From Thermomicrobiales bacterium (GTDB taxonomy: Bacteria; Chloroflexota; Chloroflexia; Thermomicrobiales; UBA6265), in contig JAMLHN010000015.1 in NCBI GenBank assembly GCA_023957115.1, positions 18,130-82,129 on the forward strand: a DNA stretch of 64,000 bases. Direction: 5' to 3'. Numbering within the stretch: the stretch's first letter is position 1; each line of letters begins with the position of its first letter. Both the position numbers and the translations under genes were made by a program. The notes beneath the pieces are model-generated. The model made no database searches and was not told the DNA's origin. It saw nothing but the letters and a program-made list of their open reading frames with translations. This document shows, in pieces, positions 23,762 through 32,798 of the stretch.

Positions 23762-25984
23762 CTATGACGCTGACATTGGCGTCACTGGAACATTGGCGTT
23801 TCGGATGACGCCGACGATCGTCGGATCCTGTCCCGGGATCTCGCCAAAGTAGATGAACCATGGCTGCCCGGTCAGGTCGACCGCGATGGCCGAGATCCCC
23901 TGCGTATTGGGGTCGTCCTGGGTGACGATCGTTTGCGGACCGGGTTCGACCGAGCGATAGCTGATGGCGGTTGCGCCGACATCGACCAGGTTCCCACTGC
24001 CGACATTGAACGAGACGTAGACCGTTCCGAGATTGTTGATGGCAATGGCGGGATAGGTGCCGCTTTCCCCAAAGGCGATCAGCGTATCGGACCCCCATGT
24101 ACTCGCCCCCGGTCCAAGCCGTTTCGTAAAGAGGAAGGTATCGGTCGAGCCAATGCGGCCGTAGGCCAGCACCACCCCGCCGGTGGGATCGGCAGCCATA
24201 GCAACCAGGCGCCCGCCGAACAGATCGCCCCGGCCATTGGTGAGGGTTTGCGGGGCGGTCCAGTCGAGCTCATCGTCGAGTGGGCGTTGCGACCATTCCA
24301 TCCGAGCGGCGGCCGAGAGTCCCATAGCCGAGGTGTAGACCGACCAGACGGCCACCAGGCGATTACCATCCACCACCAGCTGCGGCCGGCTGGCGGCCGA
24401 GGTGGGATAGTGATTGTTGATCAACACCGGAACTGTCCAGAGTCCATCGACCTCGCGCTGGCTGACAAAGATGTCGGCATTGGCCGGCGAGCTCAGGGCC
24501 TGGGGACTAAACGCACGCTGATCCTGCCAGGCGACATAGAGGGTGTCGGTGGCGTCGATGGTCAAAGACGCCGCGATCTGATGGCCGGCCAGGGCGTCGA
24601 GCGAGATGGCGACCGGTTCGATCCAGCCGCCATTGCCGTCTTCGCGTGTGTAGAGCAGTGTGCTGTAGTAGCCGCTTTCGTCTTTCTCCCGTGCGGAGTA
24701 GACGATATGGACGACCCCCTTGCTATCGACGACCGCCGAGGGGCCGAGCTGCACTTCACCAAGAGGGAGCCGGGACGCTTCGAGCCATTTGCCCTGGGTG
24801 GGATCGTAGTGCGCGGCATAGATGAGCTTTTTGTCCTTGAGATCGCCGGAATCGGCCGTCGCGCCGAAGAAGGCCCAGGCGCCGCCATCGGGTTGTGTAA
24901 CGATGATGGGATTCCATTCGAGCCACGGATGGAACGCGAGCGTGCCACCCTCGCCATCGCTGATCTTGAGCTGCGAGCGTTCGGGTGTTTCGACGCGGGT
25001 GACCCCGTGCGGGCCGGTGCAGTTGGTCCAGATGGCGCCTCCCCGGTCTCTGGAGGATTGTTCCGCGTCGGACAGCCAGATGGCGAACGGCCCGCTGACA
25101 TTGCCGAAAACCGCGGCGTATCCGCCATAGATCTGCTCGAAGTTGAGCAACCGGCGGGTGGAGTCGTCTTCTTCCGTCCAGACGAATGTTGCCCCGTCGA
25201 GCTCCTCGAGGTAGAGCCGGTCGGTTGCGAGCCGTGTGAGCCGGCGGGTCGCTTCAGGGCCGAAACACTCGTCCGGTAGCGGGCCATCGACATAGGAGAG
25301 CACGGTTTCGGTCTCGTCATCGCCGGTGGTCAGCGTGAAGCCGTTGACGGCATCTCCGAACTCGACCCGATCGGCGTCGGGAGGAGCCGATCGCTCGGGG
25401 AGATCGTCCAGCGCCGGGCCGCCGTCGATGGCGCCTTGAATCGAAAGCGATTCGCCATCCAGATAGAGTTTCGGATTGATCGAGTCGATTGGCAGCTCGA
25501 AGACCAGGACCAGGCGGGCGTTCTCGCCTTCGTCGATCTCGACCCCTGCTTCCGTATCGGTCGGCTCCAGGCCGAATTGCTCGGCGACGCCCTCGGTGGT
25601 GCGCCGGGCAAAGCCGCGAGGATCGTCCCCTCCAGGGAGCTCCAGCGCAAAGTCCCGCGGATTCAGGGTTTCGTCGTCCGAGCTCCAATTGGTGACATCG
25701 ACGACGGCGACCAGCCAATCCTTGTCATCGCGGCCGTCCAGACCGTAGTCGGGAAAGGCATTTGCGCGCTTGGCGGTAATGACTTTGACCCGCCAGGCGC
25801 CTGAGACGAACTCGGATGCAAGCCAGGGTTGGGCCGGAGGCGCTTCCGGAGTAGCCTGACCAGCGGGTTCCTGTTCCGGGGTGGCGTCCTGGGCACGGAC
25901 CGAGAAGATCCCGTTTACGGACGTGAGGACCAGGACAATTGCCAACAGGGCGGGGGCAAGACGTAGAAGCCGGAACCGAGTCAT
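23762..25984 (-). CDS. Secreted or anchored beta-propeller-like protein
   Basis: A 740-residue exported protein from ATG 25984 (GGAGAG upstream). A signal peptide is clear (LLRLAPALLAIVLVLTSVNG, then VRAQDATPE). A Pro/Glu linker leads to a domain resembling the DUF4352 immunoglobulin-like fold (VVDVTNWSSDDETLNPRDFAL) that binds at the surface. The rest has repeated blocks such as GPSAVVDSKGVVHIVYSA, AASLTIDATDTLYVAWQD, RPQLVVDGNRLVAVW and YPAIAINNLGTVYVSF, consistent with BNR/sialidase-type propeller blades. Catalytic sialidase arginines are not identifiable. It lies just downstream of the LPSTG surface protein on the same strand, but a terminator separates them. Confidence 0.8.
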   Translation of the reverse strand: MTRFRLLRLAPALLAIVLVLTSVNGIFSVRAQDATPEQEPAGQATPEAPPAQPWLASEFVSGAWRVKVITAKRANAFPDYGLDGRDDKDWLVAVVDVTNWSSDDETLNPRDFALELPGGDDPRGFARRTTEGVAEQFGLEPTDTEAGVEIDEGENARLVLVFELPIDSINPKLYLDGESLSIQGAIDGGPALDDLPERSAPPDADRVEFGDAVNGFTLTTGDDETETVLSYVDGPLPDECFGPEATRRLTRLATDRLYLEELDGATFVWTEEDDSTRRLLNFEQIYGGYAAVFGNVSGPFAIWLSDAEQSSRDRGGAIWTNCTGPHGVTRVETPERSQLKISDGEGGTLAFHPWLEWNPIIVTQPDGGAWAFFGATADSGDLKDKKLIYAAHYDPTQGKWLEASRLPLGEVQLGPSAVVDSKGVVHIVYSAREKDESGYYSTLLYTREDGNGGWIEPVAISLDALAGHQIAASLTIDATDTLYVAWQDQRAFSPQALSSPANADIFVSQREVDGLWTVPVLINNHYPTSAASRPQLVVDGNRLVAVWSVYTSAMGLSAAARMEWSQRPLDDELDWTAPQTLTNGRGDLFGGRLVAMAADPTGGVVLAYGRIGSTDTFLFTKRLGPGASTWGSDTLIAFGESGTYPAIAINNLGTVYVSFNVGSGNLVDVGATAISYRSVEPGPQTIVTQDDPNTQGISAIAVDLTGQPWFIYFGEIPGQDPTIVGVIRNANVPVTPMSAS

Positions 25985-26089
25985 CGGGGCGCTCTCCTCC
26001 AACGCGTCGAAGCAGTCTGCGGGGGCCGATACAGCATAGCAGGGCACGGGCGCTCGCTGGCCCAGCATAGCAGGACTGGTGGACGATCT

Positions 26090-26108
26090 GGAAGTTGGGA
26101 GCTGGGGA
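26090..26108. repeat. Family A word, between two exported-protein genes
   Basis: GGAAGTTGGGAGCTGGGGA, a near-exact relative of the word that ends the gene at 7313. Confidence 0.45.
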
Positions 26109-26119
26109 TGCTGAAAAGA

Positions 26120-26156
26120 GAAACGGGCGAGAAGCAAACTGCTTCTCGCCCGCTCG
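26120..26156 (-). terminator. Rho-independent terminator of the surface-protein gene
   Basis: Perfect 12-bp arms CGGGCGAGAAGC (26124-26135) and GCTTCTCGCCCG (26141-26152) with a five-base loop. On the minus strand the stem is followed by TTTCTCTTTTC. It lies 26 bp after the stop at 26179. Confidence 0.85.
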
Positions 26157-26178
26157 ACCTATGTCGTATGTGCTGGCG

Positions 26179-29100
26179 TTAGCCTTGCCGGCGCCGCAGG
26201 ACGAGTCCTGACGCGGCCGCGAACATTGCCGCGATCACCATCACAACGCTCACTGCAAGCATGGAATCGGCGGCACTGCCGGTTCCTGTGCTGGGCAGTA
26301 CGGTGACACCATGCGGGCCATGGGGCTTCGGCAGGTCGCAGCCCTTGGGCACCACAGTCGTGGTGAAGGTTGCAACCGTCGAGCTCTCACGGACCCAGCC
26401 TGTGCCCGTCAGATCGCCCCAGCCGATGCCGTCCGCCACGATGGTCGCCTTGACGATATACGTCCAGCGATTGTGCGGCGACGGTTGCTGCACCACGGTG
26501 TACGTCACTCCAGGGGTCTTACCGGGTACGACCACCGGCGGGACATACACCCCGTCGACACACTCGTTTCCGGTGATCGTCGGCTTGACTGGAATGATCT
26601 CCGAGCAGAGGTTGGGGTCAACGGTTCCGACATAAACCGCAACCGTTGCGCTCTCCTGGATCCAGCCGGTGCCGGACAGATCACCCCAGGCGATTCCGTC
26701 GACGACGATCGTGGCTCGCACGATATAGGTCCAACTGTTGCTGGCCGAGGGCTGCTGAACGACCGTGTACGACAGCCCAGGAGTGGTGCCCGGCACGATC
26801 ACCGGCGGGAGGTAGGTTCCTCCAACACAGATGTCGGTACCCGGCTCGATCGTGTTCGGCGTTGGCGGAATGATGTCGATGCAGAGATTCGGCTCGACCG
26901 TATCGCTGTACGTCGCCGTTTCGTCATTGACTTCGGTCCAACCGGTGCCGGTCAGATCGCCCCACTCATAGCCGGGCTGCACGGTGGCGGTGACGATATA
27001 CGTCCAGCCATTGCCCGCGTTTGGCGTCTGGGTGACCACGTAGGCGATGCCAGTCGTCGTGACTGGATCGACCGACGGGGCGGTCCAGGTGCCGCCGAGG
27101 CATTCGCCATCGGTGACATCCGGGGCAACCGGAACAGCCTCGATACAGAGATTTGGCTCGACCGTATCGCTGTACGTCGCCGTTTCGTCGTTGACCTCGG
27201 TCCAACCGCTACCGGTCAGATCGCCCCATTCGTAGCCAGGCTGCACGGTGGCGGTGACGATGTACGTCCAGCCATTGCCGGCGTTTGGCGTCTGGGTGAC
27301 CACGTAGGCGATGCCAGTCGTCGTGACCGGGTCGACCGACGGGGCGGTCCAGGTGCCACCGAGGCATTCGCCATCGGTGACATCCGGGGCAACCGGGATC
27401 GTCTCGATACACGGGTTCGGTTCCACGGTGTCCGTGTAGGTCGCCTCGTCGTAGTCAGTCGGCACCCAACCGGTGCCGGTCAGATCCCCGAAGGAATAGC
27501 CATCTTGCACCGTCGCAGTGACGATGTAGGTCCAGCCATTGCCGGCATTCGGGGTCTGGGTGACCACATAGGTGATACCGGTCGTCGTAACCGGGTCGAC
27601 CGATGGAGCGGTCCAGGTGCCACCAAGGCATTCGCCGTCGGTGACGTCCGGCGCGACTGGAACGGTCTCGATACAGAGATTCGGCTCGACCGTATCGCTG
27701 TACGTCGCCGTGCTGTCATCGACCTCGGTCCAACCGCTACCGGTCAGATCGCCCCACTCATAGCCGGGCTGCACGGTGGCGGTGACGATATACGTCCAGC
27801 CATTGCCCGCGTTCGGCATCTGAGTCACGACATAGGCGATGCCGGTCGTCGTGACCGGGTCGACCGACGGAGCGGTCCAGGTGCCGCCGAGGCATTCGCC
27901 ATCGGTGACATCCGGCGCAACCGGAACGGTCTCGATACAGAGATTCGGCTCGACCGTATCGCTGTACGTTGCCTCGTTGTCGCCAGTCGGCACCCAACCG
28001 GTGCCGGTCAGGTCACCAAAGGTATAGCCAGGCAGCGCCGTTGCGGTGACGATGTACGTCCAGCCATTGCCGGCGTTTGGCGTCTGGGTGACCACGTAGG
28101 TGATGCCAGTCGTCGTGACTGGGTCGACCGACGGGGCGGTCCAGGTACCACCAAGGCATTCACCGTCGGTGACGTCCGGGGCAACCGGTACGGCGGTCGT
28201 CGGCGTGCTGGTCGCGGTCGCCGTGGCGGTGTTCGTTGCCGTGGCGGTGTTCGAAGCTGTCGACGTGGCGCTTGCCGTGGCGGTATTGGTCGCCGTCGAG
28301 GTGGCGGTTGCCGTTGCCGTATTCGTCGGCGGCGCAGTGGTGGCCGTGGCCGTTGCGGTTTCCGTCACCTCGGAGGTGGCGGTCTGGGTCACCGTCGGGG
28401 TCCAGGTGTTGCCCGGGGTGATGTCGCACTGGGTGGTGGCGTTCGCGACCGCGAAGACGGAGCCTTCGTCGGTGTAGTAGACGACGTTCAGGAACGCATT
28501 TACGAACTTGCCCTCTTCCGCGAAGATGGGGTTCGTGGTCGGCGGAATCGTGGCCGGTCCGCCGTACAGGAACGTTCCGTCGTCACGCTCCAGCGTCCAG
28601 TTGGCCACCGCGTACCCCGGTCCGCTCAGGAAGACGAACCCGGAGTAGACCCCGGCGCCCGGCTCGGTTGAGTTGCCGCAGAGGATCTGCAGTGAACCGT
28701 TCGGCGCTCCAAACGGAGTGGATGTTCGCGTCGGCGACGCCGTTCGTGTCGATGAAGCCGTTCGCGTCACCGTTGCCGTGTTGGTATTCGCAGGCGTATT
28801 GGTGATCGTCGGCGTCAAGGTGATCGACGGGGTGGACGTGACCGTCGGCGTGTTGGTGATCGTCGCAGTCATCGTCGCGGTCCCCGTGCTGGTCGGGGTC
28901 CGGGTGATGCTCGGGGTCGCCGTGACCGATGGGGTCAGCGTCTCCGTCGGCGTGCCGGTGGCCGTTCGCGTATTGGTCGCCGTTCTCGTCTCCGTCGGCG
29001 TGCCAGTCTCGCTCGGAGTCATGGTCACCGATGGCGTACTGGTCGGCGGAGGGGTGTTCGTCGCGGTCGGCGTCGGCGCCGGCACACAGGTGCCAGAGGC

Positions 29101-29754
29101 CGATGCAATCTCGGTCCCTCCGGTGGACAGATTCTCGTACTCGGCAAAGACTTCGATCGCCGCGTATCCCGGATCCGGACCCCAGGACATCGTGCCCGCT
29201 CCGGAGAAGGAGAACGGTTCGACCGTGCCACCGACCTGGGTCACGGTTCCCGAGACCTCAGGTGGTCCGTAGCCAGCCGCGCTGAGCACGATCAACGTGA
29301 TCGTGCGCTCATCGGGTCGTTCGACATCCGGAATGACACATCCGATGTTCACGACACCGGCCGGAAGCGCCGCAGGAATCACCACCTCATCCGCGGCAAC
29401 CTCGACGGCTTCCTCGGTGTCTTCTGGGGCGGTGGTTTCCGCCGGCTCGTCCACGATATCCGTGGGCTCCTCGACGACGTCGGCCGGTTCCTCGACGATG
29501 TCGGTTGGTTCTTCGACGATATCCGTGGGCTCGTCGACGATATCGGTCGGATCCGGCGAGTCGACTTCAGTGTCGACGACCTCCTCTTCCGAGGAACCGG
29601 TGTCGACCTCCTGGTCAGACTGCTGGTCTTGCGCCAGCGCCGCCTGTTGCTGCTGCCCGGAGCTTATGAGCCCCGGAGCCGCCAATGGGGCGACCAGTGC
29701 TAACACAACAACTGTGAGCACCAGCCACCTGGACAAAGCAAATCGTTTCCCCAT
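26179..29754 (-). CDS. Large modular cell-surface protein with LPSTG anchor
   Basis: A 1191-residue surface protein from ATG 29754 (GGGAGG upstream). In order: signal peptide (LVLTVVVLALVAPLAAPG), an acidic tandem of EPTDIVEEP-type units (DNA about 29430-29570), an Ig-like N-domain ending with Cys, a long Thr/Pro/Ser stalk (28700-29080), a second Cys-rich domain, another Thr/Ala stalk (28195-28400), then seven modules of about 88 residues. The first five are almost identical (VPVAPDVTDGECLGGTWTAP opening, EPNLC closing, two Cys each); the last two are divergent. The tail is VLPSTGTGS, a hydrophobic helix and LRRRQG: a sortase-type LPxTG signal. It probably extends as a rod from the wall, acting in adhesion or as an S-layer component. 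No sortase gene is in the window. Confidence 0.88.
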   Translation of the reverse strand: MGKRFALSRWLVLTVVVLALVAPLAAPGLISSGQQQQAALAQDQQSDQEVDTGSSEEEVVDTEVDSPDPTDIVDEPTDIVEEPTDIVEEPADVVEEPTDIVDEPAETTAPEDTEEAVEVAADEVVIPAALPAGVVNIGCVIPDVERPDERTITLIVLSAAGYGPPEVSGTVTQVGGTVEPFSFSGAGTMSWGPDPGYAAIEVFAEYENLSTGGTEIASASGTCVPAPTPTATNTPPPTSTPSVTMTPSETGTPTETRTATNTRTATGTPTETLTPSVTATPSITRTPTSTGTATMTATITNTPTVTSTPSITLTPTITNTPANTNTATVTRTASSTRTASPTRTSTPFGAPNGSLQILCGNSTEPGAGVYSGFVFLSGPGYAVANWTLERDDGTFLYGGPATIPPTTNPIFAEEGKFVNAFLNVVYYTDEGSVFAVANATTQCDITPGNTWTPTVTQTATSEVTETATATATTAPPTNTATATATSTATNTATASATSTASNTATATNTATATATSTPTTAVPVAPDVTDGECLGGTWTAPSVDPVTTTGITYVVTQTPNAGNGWTYIVTATALPGYTFGDLTGTGWVPTGDNEATYSDTVEPNLCIETVPVAPDVTDGECLGGTWTAPSVDPVTTTGIAYVVTQMPNAGNGWTYIVTATVQPGYEWGDLTGSGWTEVDDSTATYSDTVEPNLCIETVPVAPDVTDGECLGGTWTAPSVDPVTTTGITYVVTQTPNAGNGWTYIVTATVQDGYSFGDLTGTGWVPTDYDEATYTDTVEPNPCIETIPVAPDVTDGECLGGTWTAPSVDPVTTTGIAYVVTQTPNAGNGWTYIVTATVQPGYEWGDLTGSGWTEVNDETATYSDTVEPNLCIEAVPVAPDVTDGECLGGTWTAPSVDPVTTTGIAYVVTQTPNAGNGWTYIVTATVQPGYEWGDLTGTGWTEVNDETATYSDTVEPNLCIDIIPPTPNTIEPGTDICVGGTYLPPVIVPGTTPGLSYTVVQQPSASNSWTYIVRATIVVDGIAWGDLSGTGWIQESATVAVYVGTVDPNLCSEIIPVKPTITGNECVDGVYVPPVVVPGKTPGVTYTVVQQPSPHNRWTYIVKATIVADGIGWGDLTGTGWVRESSTVATFTTTVVPKGCDLPKPHGPHGVTVLPSTGTGSAADSMLAVSVVMVIAAMFAAASGLVLRRRQG
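26870..28190. repeat. Five near-identical ~264-bp tandem coding repeats
   Basis: The repeat phase is visible from the recurrent GAGGCATTC...GTGACATCCGG blocks near 27096, 27360, 27628, 27892 and 28154. Units are homogenised at the DNA level, including synonymous positions, except near the EWGDLTGSGWTEV/SFGDLTGTGWVPT alternation. They encode the surface modules. Confidence 0.85.
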
Positions 29755-30095
29755 GCTGCCTCCCCGCTTCCCGCAGGCGTCGTACACCCGCGATCGTGAT
29801 CGTGTGCTCGAATCGAGTGGGAGAAGGCAGTCGCCGGATTGTGAACGACAACCCGCCCTCTATCTCGATAGAGCGCTCGCCGTGCAATTCTCAGGGGAGA
29901 GCGATGACGTGCAATAGTGTCCTTTGGGAGGGTTTTACTTTTGGAGAAGGTGGCCATAGGTGTACTTTTGGACACCATGGCGAGATGTGCGGAGTCCTGG
30001 GGCCGGAGAAGCCCGGGAGGCTGGAGCATCAGAACGCGGAGATCCAGCGTGCTGCCGGTGACGTCGAACGTGCGGGAAGGAGTGGTGAGTTCCGG
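29755..30095. other. Upstream region of the surface-protein gene
   Basis: A 341-bp gap between the start of the surface-protein gene and the end of the LuxR regulator gene. Nothing with coding character was found. It must hold the surface-protein promoter; CTCTATCGAGATAGAG near 29858-29873 is a perfect palindrome that could be an operator. Confidence 0.4.
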
Positions 30096-32738
30096 CTATT
30101 TCGGTATCGTGGGCATGTGCTCGCGGCCCCAAAGGGCGAGCGCGATGCGGTTTGGCGTCCCCGTTTTGCGAAAGAGATTCGCGAGATGTTTCTTGACGGT
30201 ACGTTCTGAAATGAAGAGCGACTCGGCGATCTCGCGATTGCTCCTGCCCAACACGAGCTTGGCAAGCACATCGCGCTCCCGTTGGGTCAGGGACACGGGG
30301 GGTGGATTGTCATTTGGCAAGAGGTCTCCCACAAACGATCTGGCATGATCACGCGCAACTGGGCTGAGCGCCGGCAGGAGCGCGCGGATCGCGTCTCGCA
30401 AATCGACCCCGGCGCTGGAATAGACGCGAACGAAGCGCCCCGGGGCGCCGAGCTCGAGTGCCCGTTTCAGGAAGGCATCCGAATCGTCTCGCGCGCCGGC
30501 GGTCTGGGCGATCGATGCGCCGCAGACGGTCAGCGAAAGCTCTGCCCAGACGTTGCCACGGGCGCACGCTCGCCCGATCCCTTGCTCGAGAAGCGCCATC
30601 GCTTCATCGAGCCGATCCTGGTGCATGAGCAACCGGGCGTGCAGCCCAGTCGGTTCCACATCGCCGAACGTGCGGACCAGCTGTGATGCGGGTGGGTTAC
30701 CGTCTGCCCAGCGTTGCGCCCGCTCGATTTGGCCGGTTTGCAACCAGGAGTAGGCGAATGCGGCTTCGGCTGCCCGGATGAGCTCACGACTCCCAATTTG
30801 GCGGGCCAGATCCTGGCCGCGTTCCAGGGTCTGCCTGGCCCGTTCGAGATCGCCGATTGCGGTGGCGTAGCTGGCAACCGCTTGCAGCGCCATTGGCTTC
30901 AGGATGATACGGGTGCTCTCGTCCACGTCCGTGAGGATGCCGTCCACCTTGTCTCGTGCGAGGTCGAGCCGGTTTTGCTCCACGTAGATCGAAAGCAGCT
31001 TGATATCGAACGCCAACGACGAAATCTGCATTCGGGACGGATTAGTCCGAATGAACTGCTGATTCAGCGCTTCCGCTCTGGCCAGCTCGCCACGGATGGC
31101 GGCATCGTTTGCGATGGCTGGGGCAAGGAGGAAATGCCAGTAGTTCGATGCGCCTCCTTGACGGTTGTGATCGGATTCGGCTTGCCGCAACGCTTCCCGC
31201 GCGAGCTCGCGCTCCCCCCGGTCGGAAAGTTCTCGATAGATCCCGGTCCATGCGAGCAGACGGCTGGAGGCATCCTCCCACGGAAGTCTCGAAAGCGCGC
31301 GGTAGCTCTGGTAGAGGGCTTCGTCCCCGTCGCCGTCCACGTACGCAACGAACGCACGTTGGTTGGCATGCCAGCTCTCCTGAATTGCGGTTGGCTCGAA
31401 TCCTGGAATATGGAGAAACGATTCGATCAGCGTGCGCGCTTCGTCGATACGGCCAGTGGCCAAAATTGCGGTGATGTAACTCTGCAGCAACCGCACATCT
31501 TTCTTCATCGTGGATGTGGGCAGCTTGCTCACCCAATAGATCGTGTCCCAGACATCGCCTTGCGCACGGTCGAAATGCAGGAATTCGCTCATGGTCTCGC
31601 TGGCTTCGCCCCAGGCTCCAGCGGCCAGCGCATACTTCGTGGCTTCCACGGATTGGCCGCGACTGCGATACCAGCGGGAGGCGCGCAGGCGGAGCTCGGT
31701 GGCGCTGGGCTGGATGCCGCTGCGCAGGCGGAGGCGTTGCACGCATTCGGCGAAGAGGCCGTGATAGCTGAGGGGGCGGCCCACCCCACCGGGACGTCCG
31801 ACGAAGACGATGGCATTCTCGAGGCGTTCGAGGAAGCGATCGCTGGTGTCGAGCTGCAGGACGGCATCGCACAGGTGAGGATCGAGGACATCGAGGACGA
31901 CGGTATCGAGGACGAAGCGGCGCAGGTCGTCGGGGAGCGCGTCGAGGACTTCTTCGACGATGTACTCGTTGAGCAAGCGGTTTTCGGGCATGGTGGCGAT
32001 GAGGCGGTCGAGCTGCTCGGCGGCGGGGGAGGTGGTGAGGTTGACCGACATCAGCATGAGCTGGAGGCCGGCGATCCAGCCTTCGGATTTTTGGGTGAGT
32101 TGTGCGAGGAGGGCGTCGTCGAGGGGGAAGCCGGCGAAGACCTGTTTGACCTCGGCGAAGGTAAAGGCGAGGTCGTCTTGGGCGAGCTGGCGGACCTGAC
32201 CGTAGGCGCGGAGGCGGGCGAGGGCGATGTCTGGGAGCTGGCGGCTGAGGAGGAAGAGATGGGTGGCGGGGGGCAGATTGCGGACGAGTTGTTCGGTGAC
32301 CTGGTGGATGAGGCCGTTTTCGATGAGGTGGTAGTCATCGAGGATGAGGACGGTCTGATCGGTGCAGGCGTGGAGGCGGTCGAGGACGCGATCGATGGTG
32401 AGGGGATCTGGGGGCGGAAGGGGGGAGGCGGCGTCGTCGATGGCATGCCAGAGATGGAGGAGGAAGGTGGCGAGGGTGTTGTGTTCGGTGCGGATCTGGT
32501 ACCAGCCGCAGGGGTGGGGGGCATGGCGAGCGGCCCATTGGTGGACGAGGGTGGACTTGCCGTAGCCGGCGGGAGCGGTGACCAGGGTGATGGGCGCCAG
32601 GGTTGGGGAATCGATCAGATCGAGTAATCGTTCACGGGGAAGGATGCCCGGGGTAACAACGGACACGCGCAGACGCTCCTGTTCGGAGGTCGGAGGTATT
32701 CGGTTGCCGTTGCGTGCTCCGATATTCTGGAGTTCCAT
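30096..32738 (-). CDS. MalT-like LuxR-family ATPase regulator
   Basis: An 880-residue signal-transduction ATPase (LAL/MalT architecture). Walker A is TAPAGYGKST (54-63) and Walker B VLILDDYHL (near 128). The central region contains TPR-like helices (GELARAEALNQQF, ERARQTLERGQDLA, DRLDEAMALLEQG). The C-terminus is a LuxR HTH (LTQRERDVLAKLVLGRSNRE then IAESLFISERTVKKHLANLF). Such proteins bind an effector and ATP, oligomerise and activate transcription. The 5' third (about 31690-32640) has conspicuously different codon usage: the plus strand there is G/A-rich, meaning C-ending codons on the coding strand, unlike the 3' two-thirds. Confidence 0.92.
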   Translation of the reverse strand: MELQNIGARNGNRIPPTSEQERLRVSVVTPGILPRERLLDLIDSPTLAPITLVTAPAGYGKSTLVHQWAARHAPHPCGWYQIRTEHNTLATFLLHLWHAIDDAASPLPPPDPLTIDRVLDRLHACTDQTVLILDDYHLIENGLIHQVTEQLVRNLPPATHLFLLSRQLPDIALARLRAYGQVRQLAQDDLAFTFAEVKQVFAGFPLDDALLAQLTQKSEGWIAGLQLMLMSVNLTTSPAAEQLDRLIATMPENRLLNEYIVEEVLDALPDDLRRFVLDTVVLDVLDPHLCDAVLQLDTSDRFLERLENAIVFVGRPGGVGRPLSYHGLFAECVQRLRLRSGIQPSATELRLRASRWYRSRGQSVEATKYALAAGAWGEASETMSEFLHFDRAQGDVWDTIYWVSKLPTSTMKKDVRLLQSYITAILATGRIDEARTLIESFLHIPGFEPTAIQESWHANQRAFVAYVDGDGDEALYQSYRALSRLPWEDASSRLLAWTGIYRELSDRGERELAREALRQAESDHNRQGGASNYWHFLLAPAIANDAAIRGELARAEALNQQFIRTNPSRMQISSLAFDIKLLSIYVEQNRLDLARDKVDGILTDVDESTRIILKPMALQAVASYATAIGDLERARQTLERGQDLARQIGSRELIRAAEAAFAYSWLQTGQIERAQRWADGNPPASQLVRTFGDVEPTGLHARLLMHQDRLDEAMALLEQGIGRACARGNVWAELSLTVCGASIAQTAGARDDSDAFLKRALELGAPGRFVRVYSSAGVDLRDAIRALLPALSPVARDHARSFVGDLLPNDNPPPVSLTQRERDVLAKLVLGRSNREIAESLFISERTVKKHLANLFRKTGTPNRIALALWGREHMPTIPK

Positions 32739-32798
32739 GGTCCCCTGGGCAATTCGTAGACTAATCGCGCTGTGTTGGATACAGGATACCGAAAGCAG

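Noticed and set aside
26311..28671. A 786-codon plus-strand open frame antisense to the surface-protein repeats
   Set aside because: Its repetitive Arg-rich sequence mirrors the coding repeats; no independent evidence.
30714..32627. A 637-codon open frame on the plus strand antisense to the MalT-like regulator
   Set aside because: The product is a low-complexity Glu/Gly-rich sequence created by the C-ending codons of the true gene; no start signal or homology is apparent.
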